Source: a bacterium
GTDB lineage: Bacteria > NPL-UPA2 > JAUVJM01
Direction of reading: 5' to 3'
Length of the DNA: 16,561 nt
Assembly: GCA_030596585.1 (NCBI GenBank)
Contig: JAUVJM010000020.1
Span: forward strand, 1 to 16,561
The notes under the pieces are model-generated. The model saw only the letters and a list, made by a program, of their open reading frames with translations. It made no database searches and was not told the DNA's origin. Numbering within the stretch: position 1 is the first letter of the stretch; every line of letters begins with the position of its first letter. This document shows, one piece after another, positions 1 to 7,181 of this stretch. Made by a program: the position numbers and the translations under genes.

Positions 1-2
1 AT

Positions 3-269
3 AACGAAACCAGGGAGAGGGCAGTAATTGATGGTGTGAGGACATATAGAGTTCTTGAGGGCGCGTGGAAGGCATCAAAAGATTTCAGTGTAGAGGGTTC
101 ATGGAGGAAGGTGTCGGGAACTTTCAAACTTCCCAAAATGCCGAAAATAAAAGATGAGGATACCCGGAAGAAGTTGGGCGAGAAAAAGCACTGCGAGTTC
201 AAGTTCGTTCTAAGAGGAAAAGGGGTTTTGTGGATTGACGATGTGAGTTTGGAAGAGGAAAAGAAGTGA
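3..269 (+). CDS. C-terminal end of a beta-sandwich (CBM4/9-like) protein, partial
   Basis: The reading frame is already open at base 3 and runs to TGA at 267-269, so this is the last 88 residues of a gene that starts outside the window. A GTG at 36 is in frame but has no ribosome-binding site, and coding sequence continues upstream of it. The visible part reads like the last strands of a carbohydrate-binding jelly-roll: a strand with W-x-K-V-S-G-T-F, a charged loop, then a final strand ending GKGVLWIDDVSL. Carbohydrate-binding modules of families 4/9 and related domains typically close with a W-I-D-D-V-S-L type strand. The catalytic or anchoring part, if any, is not visible, so enzyme activity cannot be assigned. 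The protein ends EEEKK. The broken HNH gene starts 19 bases downstream. Confidence 0.6.
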   Translation, partial: NETRERAVIDGVRTYRVLEGAWKASKDFSVEGSWRKVSGTFKLPKMPKIKDEDTRKKLGEKKHCEFKFVLRGKGVLWIDDVSLEEEKK

Positions 270-288
270 TTGGCAGGGGTGTGGGCAT

Positions 289-631
289 ATGCTGAATGCG
301 AATGTCTTGGTTCTGAACAGGCTATGGCAGGCGCTGTCAATATTGCGGAAAGAGATTTGAAACAAAAGACCTGACACTTGACCACGTCGTTCCGCTGGCG
401 CGCGGCGGCAAAACCACATGGGAGAATATTGTCTGTTCCTGTGTGCCGTGTAATACCCTGAAGGGAGGGAGACTTTTGAGTGAGATGGGTCTCAGGCTTA
501 TTTGCCAGCCGCGTAAACCAAGGTGGCAGACTTTTGTGCTCATCAGGTTCGGGTCGCACATGCACGAGAGCTGGAGACATTTCATTGACGTGTCGTATTG
601 GAATGTGGAACTTGGGGAGGAAACTGCATAA
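289..631 (+). pseudogene. HNH endonuclease, disrupted by internal deletion
   Basis: Two pieces of one family lie in different frames. The first begins at ATG 289 and reads MLNANVLVLNRLWQA, the usual start of a widespread bacterial HNH endonuclease family, then runs out of frame to TGA at 358-360. The second, from about 335 to TAA 629-631, reads CQYCGKRF, LDHVVPLARGG, then CSCVPCN and ends SYWNVELGEETA; this is the HNH core with two zinc-type CxxC pairs and the family's usual C-terminus. The join is at about 331-337. From memory of the family, intact members have roughly 70-80 more residues between these blocks, so the middle is deleted and the frame shifted. The second frame has no ATG, GTG or TTG between the upstream stop at 314 and the HNH core, so the nuclease core is probably not made. 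The stop overlaps the ATG of the next gene (TAATG), as expected of an old operon partner. An assembly collapse is the alternative. Confidence 0.8.
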
Positions 632-1374
632 TGGCATCGCACATAAGAATTGATGGTCTCACAAAGGAATACAGGATTTACGGAGGGAAGAAATTCAAGG
701 CAGTTGACAGTCTGAATCTGGAGATTGAAAAGGGGGAAATTTTCGGTCTGCTGGGACCCAACGGAGCGGGCAAGACCACGACGCTAAACATGCTGCTGGG
801 GTTTGTGTTTCCGACCAGCGGGAAGGCGTGGGTGCTGGGGCAAAGAATCGGGAAGGTGGGAGTCAAAAGGCGGATAAGCTCACTTTCGGAGTTTCCTGCG
901 ACCTGTGAGTATCTGAATGTTGAAGAGATGCTTCATTTCTACGGGGCGCTTTTCGGTCTGAGCAAGCGCGAAAGGAACAAAAAGATCGATGAACTGCTGG
1001 AGGTCGTGGGTTTAGGGAGAGAGGCGAGGAAGAGGAAACTCAGCGATTTGTCGAAGGGAATGCGGTAGCGGGTTGCGATTGCGGAAAGTCTCATCAATGA
1101 CCCGGATGTGCTTTTTATGGATGAGCCGACGTCCGGTTTGGATCCGATCGGCAGAAGGGAAGTCAGAAATCTTCTTGTGCGTCTTAAGGAAGAGGGCAAG
1201 ACCGTATTTTTGTGTTCTCATCTCCTTTCGGAAATGGAGCGAATAAGCAGCAGGATTGGTATAATGCATGAGGGGAAACTTCTTAAACTCGGAAGTTTGG
1301 ATGAGCTGCTTTCTCCGAAACAGCAGACTCTCGAGGATCTTTTTATTGAAATTGTGGAAGGAGGAAACGAGTGA
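631..1374 (+). pseudogene. ABC-2 type transporter ATP-binding protein, interrupted by an in-frame amber codon
   Basis: ATPase subunit of an ABC-2 type exporter (CcmA/COG1131 group). Start ATG 631 overlaps the previous stop and has GGGGAGG at 614-620; an upstream ATG at 598 would lie inside the HNH frame. Walker A is GPNGAGKTT at residues 42-50, the signature is LSKGM at 140-144, Walker B is VLFMDEP around 160-166, and the switch histidine is H197. Codon 146 is TAG (1066-1068), exactly where this family has glutamine (LSxGMxQR), so a single CAG to TAG change explains it. The frame is open on both sides and the second half is well conserved (MDEPTSGLDP). The truncated 145-residue product would lack Walker B and could not hydrolyse ATP; the internal GTG at 1108 would give a fragment without Walker A. 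Full length would be 247 residues. The stop overlaps the permease start (GTGA). Recent nonsense mutation, sequencing error and suppression are all possible. Confidence 0.85.
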
Positions 1375-2132
1375 AAATTATCTTTATTGCCCTTAACAGT
1401 TTCCGCAAGTCAGTGCGGAAGAAAGTGTTTATGCTGCTTTTCTTGATCTCTCTTGTAATCATTGCCACATCCCACCTTTTTGCCTTCTTGAGTGTCGAGG
1501 AGGAAGTAAAGATAATAAAAGACATAAGCCTGGCAGCTATTTCGCTTTTCGGGATATTGGTGGCTCTCTTTCTTGCATCGAGTGAGATATCAACGGAACT
1601 GGAGAGGAAGACGGTCCGCGACGTGCTGGCAAAGCCCGTGCGGAGGTATGAATTCATATTGGGCAAATTCTTTGGTGTGCTGATGGTTGTAGCCTTGAAC
1701 CTGCTAATCATGAGCACCGTATTTCTCGTAGTGCTCTATACGAAAGAACTCGAAGTGAATTCTATCCTGTGGAAAGCAATATATTTCACCTTCCTCGAGC
1801 TTACCCTGGTTACGGCAATAGCCACAATGTTCTCATCTTTGACCACCGGCATAATTTCAGCGGCTTTCACAGGCTTTGTTTATATCGTCGGGCACCTGAC
1901 CGGGTATGTGGGGCTTCTGTCAAAACGGGCTGGCACTGCGTTCGTGAAGGCTTTACTGGAGACTTTCTACAGAGTGCTTCCGAATCTGGAGAAGTTCAAC
2001 ATAAGAAATGCGGTTATACATGATATTCCCATCCCGGCAGAGGTAATTTTCAAAACAACTCTTTATTGTCTTGAGTATACTGCAATTTTCCTTATAGTGG
2101 CAATTGTTGTCTTCAAGAAGAAAGAAATTTGA
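1371..2132 (+). CDS. ABC-2 type transporter permease
   Basis: Integral membrane subunit of an ABC-2 exporter, 253 residues, likely partner of the ATPase just upstream. GTG start at 1371 overlaps the ATPase stop by four bases (GTGA), with GGAGG at 1360-1364. The protein begins with a cytoplasmic basic stretch (NSFRKSVRKK), then has six likely helices at about 18-39, 54-70, 100-123, 132-155, 158-181 and 228-247. After helix 2 lies SSEISTELERKTVRDVLAKPVRRYEFILGK (in pieces: EISTELERKT, then LAKPVRRYEFILGK), the cytoplasmic coupling region typical of the NosY/GldF-like ABC2_membrane_2 group, with the conserved pattern of a charged E-rK-T, then a K-P-v-R-x-x-f. The end KKKEI is cytoplasmic. Substrate cannot be told from sequence. 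The stop overlaps a possible TTG of the next gene. If the ATPase really is truncated, this permease has no local motor. Confidence 0.88.
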   Translation: MKIIFIALNSFRKSVRKKVFMLLFLISLVIIATSHLFAFLSVEEEVKIIKDISLAAISLFGILVALFLASSEISTELERKTVRDVLAKPVRRYEFILGKFFGVLMVVALNLLIMSTVFLVVLYTKELEVNSILWKAIYFTFLELTLVTAIATMFSSLTTGIISAAFTGFVYIVGHLTGYVGLLSKRAGTAFVKALLETFYRVLPNLEKFNIRNAVIHDIPIPAEVIFKTTLYCLEYTAIFLIVAIVVFKKKEI

Positions 2133-2176
2133 ACGAAAGTCGCTTCAAAACTTCAGTCTTGGGAGAAGTATTTGAA

Positions 2177-2830
2177 ATGAAACTTGTTGTCATTATCCTG
2201 ATTCTACTCGTTGCTGTCTACGTGACTTCATGGAGTATTGACGTTGAGAGGGAGAAAGCCGGGATTGGTGCACGCCGTCTGGTCCTTGAAGGCAGGTTTG
2301 CGGGACCGACGCTCCTCGGATTTGCGGACGTGGTTGCAGACGGGTTGTGGCTTGTCGCCAACGAGTATTTCTGGAACAGGGAGTACCTCAAACTCGTTCC
2401 GCTTTTCAGGAGCATAACGTGGCTTGACCCTCACTACATACTGGTCTATAGGATTGGCGGCTGGCATCTTGCTTATAACGTGCGCTATGTGATTGACTGT
2501 TCGGAAGAAAAAGCCCTGGAATTTGTCAGCGCAGGCATCGAGTTTCTCAAAGAGGGAATTGCCAATAATCCTCATAAGTATGATCTCTATTTTGAATTGG
2601 GCTGGATCTATTTCGAGAAAGTAGGGAATTACCAACTCGCCGCAGAGTATTTTGAGGAGGCAGTCAAACTGGAGCATCCTGCCTATATCAACCGTATGCT
2701 GGCTCATTCCTATCAGAGAAGCGGCCGGCTCAGGGAATCGTTTGAGGAATGGGGACGAATAGTTGAAGCAAATCCGGGCGATAAGACAGCCGTCAAATAC
2801 CACCGGTGGTTGAAGGGATTGCTTCCGTAG
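2177..2830 (+). CDS. Membrane-anchored TPR protein linked to the ABC-2 transporter
   Basis: A 217-residue protein with one N-terminal helix (VVIILILLVAVYVTSW, about 3-19) that acts as signal anchor, a linker region of about 110 residues, then two tetratricopeptide repeats at about 131-168 (YFELGWIYFEKVGNYQLAAEYFEEA) read in parts as LGWIYFEKVGNYQLAAEYF and at 169-201 (MLAHSYQRSGRLRESFEEW). TPRs mediate protein-protein contacts, and the orientation puts them outside the cytoplasm. I chose ATG 2177 because GGGAG lies at 2161-2165 and the hydrophobic anchor follows at once; a TTG at 2129 overlapping the permease stop would add 16 polar residues. The gene directly follows the permease, so it is probably an accessory subunit of that exporter, which is inference. 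It ends in TAG, one of the rare amber stops in the window. Confidence 0.75.
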   Translation: MKLVVIILILLVAVYVTSWSIDVEREKAGIGARRLVLEGRFAGPTLLGFADVVADGLWLVANEYFWNREYLKLVPLFRSITWLDPHYILVYRIGGWHLAYNVRYVIDCSEEKALEFVSAGIEFLKEGIANNPHKYDLYFELGWIYFEKVGNYQLAAEYFEEAVKLEHPAYINRMLAHSYQRSGRLRESFEEWGRIVEANPGDKTAVKYHRWLKGLLP

Positions 2831-2853
2831 GAATTTCCTTTTTGGCAACTTTC

Positions 2854-2883
2854 TTAACGGGACGGGCATGCCTGACCCGTTAA
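2854..2883. terminator. 30-bp hairpin between the ABC operon and priA
   Basis: TTAACGGG (2854-2861) pairs with CCCGTTAA (2876-2883), and inside it CGGGC (2863-2867) pairs with GCCTG (2870-2874) using one G-U pair, with one A-A mismatch between the two stems. It lies 23 bases after the TPR gene stop and 17 before priA. The downstream bases TTTATCACCTTATCCC are not a clean T-run, so this is a weak candidate for rho-independent termination. It may instead be a protein-binding palindrome controlling priA. Confidence 0.45.
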
Positions 2884-2899
2884 TTTATCACCTTATCCC

Positions 2900-4894
2900 A
2901 TGAAATATGCATCCGTAGCAGTTGAGCTTCCTATAAATAAACTCTTCCAGTATTCAATCCCCGCCGGTTTTCAGAGTCAGATCGCTATAGGCAAAAGGGT
3001 TATAGTTCCCTTCGGACAGCGAAAGATTGCCGGATATGTTGTGGGGTTTGCTGAGAAACCGGAAGTCGCCGACGTCAAACCTATTGAATCTGTTCCGGAT
3101 GTCTTTCCCTGTTTTGATGCAGGGATGCTGAGACTTACCCAATGGCTTTCCGAATACTACTTCTGTCCGTGGGGTGAGGTCATGAAAGCGGCTCTTCCCG
3201 CCTGCATGAGAAAGATTCCCAAGAAACCTCGCAGGACAATTGACAGCGGTAGAGAGGAAACATATCAAAGAAGTAAGCCTTTCAGGTTGAATGCTGAGCA
3301 GAAACAGGCTCTAACATTGCTGAACAAATCCATTGAAGAGGGGAAGAGCAGAGTTTTCTTACTGCACGGGATAACTGCAAGCGGAAAGACTGAGATTTAC
3401 CTTCAGGCAATTGTCAATACTCTGAATAAAGGGAAACAGGCTATCGTGCTGGTTCCCGAGATTTCACTGACCCCGCAGGCAAGAGAGCGGTTCGAGGCAA
3501 GGTTTGGGGAGGAAACGGCTCTCCTGCACAGCCATCTCACTGACAGCCAGCGCAGGCAGACCTGGGAGAGAATAAAATCCGGGAAGGCAAATATCGTAAT
3601 CGGACCGCGCTCCGCTATTTTTGCGCCTGTGAGAGATTTGGGGCTAATCATAGTGGATGAAGAACACGAGAATTCATACAAGCAGATGGAATCTCCGCGC
3701 TATCACCTTCGGGAAGTGGCTATCAAGCGGGGAGAGTTGAGTGAAGCGCCTGTATTGCTGGCGAGTGCGACTCCGTCTCTTGAATCATACTACAACGCTC
3801 AGAGAGGCGAGTACAGCCTGATGACATTGACGAAGAGGATAGATGACAGGGTTCTGCCTGGTGTTGAAATTGTGGACATGAGGGATGAGCGCTCACACAT
3901 TTTTTCCCACTACTTGAAGCAGGAACTTGAGAAGAGACTTGAGAGAAAAGAACAGGTGATTCTCTTCCTCAACAGGCGCGGTTTTTCCAGCTTCTCATTG
4001 TGCAGGCAATGCGGGTATGTGGTGAGATGCAAGCGCTGCAGTGTATCGCTCACCTACCACGCGGGCTCCGGAAATTTCCTCTGTCACTATTGTAATTATG
4101 AGGAGAAACCACGGAAAATCTGTCCCAGGTGTCAGGGCGGCTATATGCGGCGGCTTGGTGTAGGAACTCAGCAGGTGGAGAAAGAAATCAGGAAGTTATT
4201 TCCTTCCGCGCGTGTTGAGCGTATGGATTCCGATACGACCGCGGCCAGGGATTCCCACATGAGGATATTCGGGGCATTCAAGCGCGGGGAAATTGACATA
4301 CTCCTGGGGACACAAATGATCGCAAAGGGTCTGGATTTTCCCGGAGTGACTCTTGTCGGGGTGATTTCGGCGGACACGACGCTCAGCTTCCCTGATTTTC
4401 GGGCGTCTGAACGTACCTTTCAGCTCCTCACGCAGGTTGCCGGGCGCACCGGGAGAGGCGCTCTTCCGGGAAAAGTCATTATTCAGACACATAGTCCTGA
4501 GCATTATGCGGTACTCGCCGCAAAAAAACATGATTATGAAGGTTTCTATAAAGAGGAACTGGAATTCCGCCGCCAGCTTCTCTATCCGCCCTTTTCTCAT
4601 CTTGTCCTCCTGACTATAGCCGGGCCAAAGGAGGATGTGGTCGAGTTATCGGCGAGGAGTGTCAGTGACGCTGCTAATGAGGTGAGTCAGGGAAAGGGGA
4701 TTGAAATCCTGGGCCCTGCTCCTGCGCCGCTTCTCAGGATAAGAGGAAAATACCGCTGGCAGGTGATTCTAAAAGGGGAAAAGGTGACTTGTTTGCATCA
4801 GGCATTGGCTTCGCTATTGGAGGAATTGGAAAACAGGCATAAGATGAGGGGAGTGAAAGTAATTGTTGACGTTGACCCCGCCGCAATGCTCTAA
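2900..4894 (+). CDS. priA: Primosomal protein N' (replication restart helicase PriA)
   Basis: 3'-5' DNA helicase that recognises stalled forks and reloads the replisome. At 664 residues it is a little shorter than E. coli PriA (732). The N-terminal 3'-binding domain starts MKYASVAVELPINKLFQY and includes VGKRVIVPFG-like sequence (IGKRVIVPFGQRKIAGYVVG). Helicase motifs: Walker A GITASGKTE at 157-165, Walker B DEEH at 253-256, LLASATPS for motif III, and VAGRTGRG for motif VI. The zinc-binding insertion has all eight cysteines (C368, C371, C377, C380, C395, C398, C408, C411), so it should be able to support primosome assembly. The C-terminal domain ends VKVIVDVDPAAML, as is usual. ATG 2900 gives the conserved N-terminus; no good Shine-Dalgarno site is visible before it, so translation may be weak. 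The gene appears to be transcribed alone or by read-through from the ABC operon. Confidence 0.97.
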   Translation: MKYASVAVELPINKLFQYSIPAGFQSQIAIGKRVIVPFGQRKIAGYVVGFAEKPEVADVKPIESVPDVFPCFDAGMLRLTQWLSEYYFCPWGEVMKAALPACMRKIPKKPRRTIDSGREETYQRSKPFRLNAEQKQALTLLNKSIEEGKSRVFLLHGITASGKTEIYLQAIVNTLNKGKQAIVLVPEISLTPQARERFEARFGEETALLHSHLTDSQRRQTWERIKSGKANIVIGPRSAIFAPVRDLGLIIVDEEHENSYKQMESPRYHLREVAIKRGELSEAPVLLASATPSLESYYNAQRGEYSLMTLTKRIDDRVLPGVEIVDMRDERSHIFSHYLKQELEKRLERKEQVILFLNRRGFSSFSLCRQCGYVVRCKRCSVSLTYHAGSGNFLCHYCNYEEKPRKICPRCQGGYMRRLGVGTQQVEKEIRKLFPSARVERMDSDTTAARDSHMRIFGAFKRGEIDILLGTQMIAKGLDFPGVTLVGVISADTTLSFPDFRASERTFQLLTQVAGRTGRGALPGKVIIQTHSPEHYAVLAAKKHDYEGFYKEELEFRRQLLYPPFSHLVLLTIAGPKEDVVELSARSVSDAANEVSQGKGIEILGPAPAPLLRIRGKYRWQVILKGEKVTCLHQALASLLEELENRHKMRGVKVIVDVDPAAML

Positions 4895-4991
4895 ATCAGA
4901 CATAGAACGAGTTTTATTGCGAGAACTAGTGGACAGAGATGATTGATTGTGGTAACGTAACAGGGAATCATAAATAAAAAGGAGACAAAGA

Positions 4992-5969
4992 ATGAACGGA
5001 AATGAATGGGATCCTAAAGGAGCAGTGCCGCAGATAACGCCGGAGAACGCTTTTAAGTACGGCGGCTGGATAATACTGGGTGTGATACTAATCGTGGTTT
5101 TTGCCACTTCCTTTTATACGGTGGGCACTGATGAGAGAGGAGTGGTCTTGCGTTTTGGTAAATTTGTGAGAATGACCAAACCGGGACTTCATGCTAAGCT
5201 GCCTTTCTGGTTTGAGTCGGTAAAGACGCCCAAAGTAGAAAGAATTTTTAAAGAAGAGTTTGGATTCCAGACCTTAAGGGCGGGGATTGAAACTGTTTAC
5301 AGTGGACGAAAATTAACTAAGGAATCTTTGATGCTCTGCGGCGATTTGAATGTGGCGGAAGTGGAATGGATCATCCAGTTTAAAATCAGAGAACCGGAGA
5401 AGTTTCTTTTCAGAATCCGAAACCCGAGGAAAATTATCAGGGATACATCCGAAGGGGTTATGAGAGAGGTAGTCGGAGATTCTTCTGTGGATGAAGTTCT
5501 CACTATCAGAAGAGTAGAAGTCAATATAGAAGCTCAAGAAAAAATGCAAAAGATTCTGGATCTTTATGATACAGGGATAGAAATTGTTACAGTTAAACTG
5601 CAGGATGTCAACCCGCCGGAGCAGGTAAAGCCGGCTTTCAATGAAGTCAATGCCGCACAACAGGATAGGGAAAGATATGTGAATAAAGCCTTAGAGGAGT
5701 ATAACAAGGTGATCCCCAGAGCAAGGGGAGAAGCCCAATTGGTAATGAAGCAGGCTGAAGGATATGCTATAAACCGGGTGAATGTAGCTAAGGGGGATGC
5801 CCGGAGATTTATTAGTATGTGGGAAGAATATAGAGGTGCTAAGGAAGTTACCCGAAGAAGATTCTATCTGGAGACTCTGGCTGAGGGACTCCCCAGGGTA
5901 GGAAAGATATATGTTATTGATGAGGAAGTCAAAAGTCTATTGCCTTTACTTAAGTTAGGGGAGGAATAA
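4992..5969 (+). CDS. hflK: HflK-like SPFH membrane protein
   Basis: HflK forms, with HflC, a large membrane ring that encloses and tempers the FtsH protease. The 325-residue protein has a short N-terminal tail, a membrane helix at about 24-44 (GGWIILGVILIVVFATSF), then the SPFH/band-7 domain from VGTDERGVVLRFGKF. The segment LQDVNPPEQVKPAFNEVN is the classic HflK motif before the long charged helix (about 215-300), which is coiled-coil-like. It is shorter than E. coli HflK (419) because it lacks the Gly-rich N-terminal tail and has a short C-terminus. ATG 4992 has a strong AAGGAG site at 4979-4984. The stop lies three bases before hflC, so the two are co-transcribed and translated in balance. 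No ftsH gene is in the window. Confidence 0.93.
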   Translation: MNGNEWDPKGAVPQITPENAFKYGGWIILGVILIVVFATSFYTVGTDERGVVLRFGKFVRMTKPGLHAKLPFWFESVKTPKVERIFKEEFGFQTLRAGIETVYSGRKLTKESLMLCGDLNVAEVEWIIQFKIREPEKFLFRIRNPRKIIRDTSEGVMREVVGDSSVDEVLTIRRVEVNIEAQEKMQKILDLYDTGIEIVTVKLQDVNPPEQVKPAFNEVNAAQQDRERYVNKALEEYNKVIPRARGEAQLVMKQAEGYAINRVNVAKGDARRFISMWEEYRGAKEVTRRRFYLETLAEGLPRVGKIYVIDEEVKSLLPLLKLGEE

Positions 5970-5972
5970 AAA

Positions 5973-6902
5973 ATGGGAAAGGGAATTTATGCAGGTATAG
6001 GCATCGTAGTAGTTTTGATTTTTTTAAACTCTATAATGTATACTATCCCGGAAACTCTTCAGGTAGTAGTCACACAGTTTGGGGAACCTATAGGTGTGGT
6101 GAAGGAACCGGGGCTCCATTTCAAAAAACCTGTAGTCCACCAGGTGAATTATTTTGAAAAAAGACTCCTGGAATGGGATGGCAAGCCTACTCAGATGCCC
6201 ACCCTTGACAAAAGGTATATCTGGGTCGATAGTTTTGCCCGCTGGAAGATAGAAGACCCTTTGAAATTTTTCCAGACGGTTAGAAATGAAATTTCTGCTC
6301 ATGCTCGTCTTGATGATATCGTGAATAGTGCAGTCAGGAACCAGATTTCCAGCTACCTATTAATCGAGGCAGTAAGAACGAGTAACCGCCCTATGCTGAC
6401 TATGACAAAAATAGAAGGTGAGAAATCAGCGGAGGTTCCAAAGATTGAGAAAGGAAGAGATGAGATTACGAAATTGATACTCAAGGAGGCGATTCCTTCT
6501 GCTTTGGAATATGGGATTAAACTGGTAGATATAAGGATCAAAAGAATAAATTATGTAGAAGAGGTAAGAAAAGCCGTCTATGAGCGCATGATTGTGGAAA
6601 GAAAGCGTATTGCTGCCAAGTATCGTTCCGAAGGTGAAGGAGAGATGATGGAGATACGCGGCAAGAAGGAAAAAGAAGAAAAAGTGATACTCTCGAAAGC
6701 CTACAAAGAAGCGCAGGAGATTAAGGGCAAAGCAGATGCTGAAGCTATCAAGATCTATGCTGAAGCTTACTCCAGAGATCCTGACTTTTATTCTTTCTTG
6801 AAAACCCTGGAGACTTATGAGAAAACTTTAGGGGAAAAGAGTATCATCATACTCTCAACCGAAAGCGACTATTTCAAATATCTAAAAAGTGGGACCGAGT
6901 AA
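5973..6902 (+). CDS. hflC: HflC-like SPFH membrane protein
   Basis: Partner of HflK in the FtsH-regulating membrane complex. The 309-residue protein starts with a signal-anchor helix (about 4-21, GIGIVVVLIFLNSIMYTI), followed by the SPFH domain: VVTQFGEPIGVVKEPGLHFK, then DKRYIWVDSFARWKIEDPLKF. The second half has the conserved KLVDIRIKRINYVEEVRKAVYERM and a long charged helix with MEIRGKKEKE and KGKADAEAIKIYAEAY, typical of HflC. The end IIILSTESDYFKYLKSG matches the usual C-terminal strand (L-S-x-x-S-x-F-F-x-Y). ATG 5973 has GGGGAGG at 5959-5965 inside the end of hflK, so translation is coupled. The gene is followed by a repeat-rich non-coding stretch that probably ends the unit. Confidence 0.93.
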   Translation: MGKGIYAGIGIVVVLIFLNSIMYTIPETLQVVVTQFGEPIGVVKEPGLHFKKPVVHQVNYFEKRLLEWDGKPTQMPTLDKRYIWVDSFARWKIEDPLKFFQTVRNEISAHARLDDIVNSAVRNQISSYLLIEAVRTSNRPMLTMTKIEGEKSAEVPKIEKGRDEITKLILKEAIPSALEYGIKLVDIRIKRINYVEEVRKAVYERMIVERKRIAAKYRSEGEGEMMEIRGKKEKEEKVILSKAYKEAQEIKGKADAEAIKIYAEAYSRDPDFYSFLKTLETYEKTLGEKSIIILSTESDYFKYLKSGTE

Positions 6903-6919
6903 GATTTCCCGGGCGAGTT

Positions 6920-6934
6920 CGCACCGAAGGTGCG
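6920..6934. other. Short GC-rich hairpin after hflC
   Basis: CGCACC (6920-6925) and GGTGCG (6929-6934) form a perfect 6-bp stem around GAA, 17 bases after the hflC stop. No T-run follows on either strand, so it is not a standard rho-independent terminator, but it may help end the hflKC transcript or protect its 3' end. Confidence 0.4.
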
Positions 6935-6948
6935 CTAAGTTCATAGTG

Positions 6949-7100
6949 TAGTGTTTCACAATTAGCTCGGCTTACAGCGAACTTGTCATTCTGAGGAGTG
7001 AAGCGACGAAGAATCTATAGAGATTCTTCGCTACGCTCAGAATGACATGTAATATTCGCTGTAGATGCCAATTGTAAGTTGGCCTTTTGATGAAACACCA
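6949..7100. mobile_element. MITE-like nested inverted repeat, about 152 bp
   Basis: The outer ends are TAGTGTTTCA (6949-6958) and TGAAACACCA (7091-7100), inverted copies with one mismatch. Inside them are CAATT (6959-6963) against AATTG (7070-7074), then TACAGCGAA (6973-6981) against TTCGCTGTA (7055-7063), a perfect 9-bp pair, and then the core palindrome at 6984-7047. There is no room for a transposase gene, so if it moved it was carried in trans. No clear target-site duplication is visible next to the ends. The layout, in a gene-free stretch between two transcription units, suits a non-autonomous element; the boundaries are my estimate. Confidence 0.5.
6984..7047. repeat. Dispersed intergenic palindrome (GTCATTCTGAG type)
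   Basis: TGTCATTCTGAG (6984-6995) mirrors CTCAGAATGACA (7036-7047), and the centre GAAGAATCT is mirrored by AGATTCTTC across ATAG (7008-7029). The arms differ in the middle by a few bases (GAGTGAAGCGAC against GCTACG), giving a 64-bp imperfect palindrome. Sequences of this type occur in many copies between genes in diverse environmental bacteria; that is from general knowledge. Only one copy is in this window. Confidence 0.7.
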
Positions 7101-7120
7101 CAATAGAAGCCTCATTGGTA

Positions 7121-7145
7121 AGCTGATATTATTATAATATCAGCT
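7121..7145. promoter_or_regulatory. Perfect inverted repeat with TATAAT, upstream of the PH-ABC exporter
   Basis: AGCTGATATTA and TAATATCAGCT are perfect 11-bp arms around TTA, ending 36 bases before the exporter start. TATAAT (7133-7138) lies in the right half. I see no well-spaced -35 box, so the -10 reading is tentative, but a repressor on this operator would cover it. A second small palindrome, ATAAATTTAT, follows at 7146-7155. No T-run follows, which argues against a terminator. Confidence 0.5.
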
Positions 7146-7181
7146 ATAAATTTATGTGGAACAATAAGGAAGCAGCGGGGG

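Noticed and set aside
598..630. Upstream ATG 598 as start of the ABC ATPase
   Set aside because: The added residues lie inside the conserved end of the HNH frame, and ATG 631 has a better-placed ribosome-binding site and the TAATG overlap.
1066..1068. TAG recoded as glutamine throughout the genome
   Set aside because: No other long gene in the window has an in-frame TAG, and TAG ends the TPR gene at a sensible place, so reassignment is not supported.
7121..7145. Rho-independent terminator
   Set aside because: The stem is AT-rich and not followed by a T-run, and it contains TATAAT close to a start codon, so a promoter or operator fits better.
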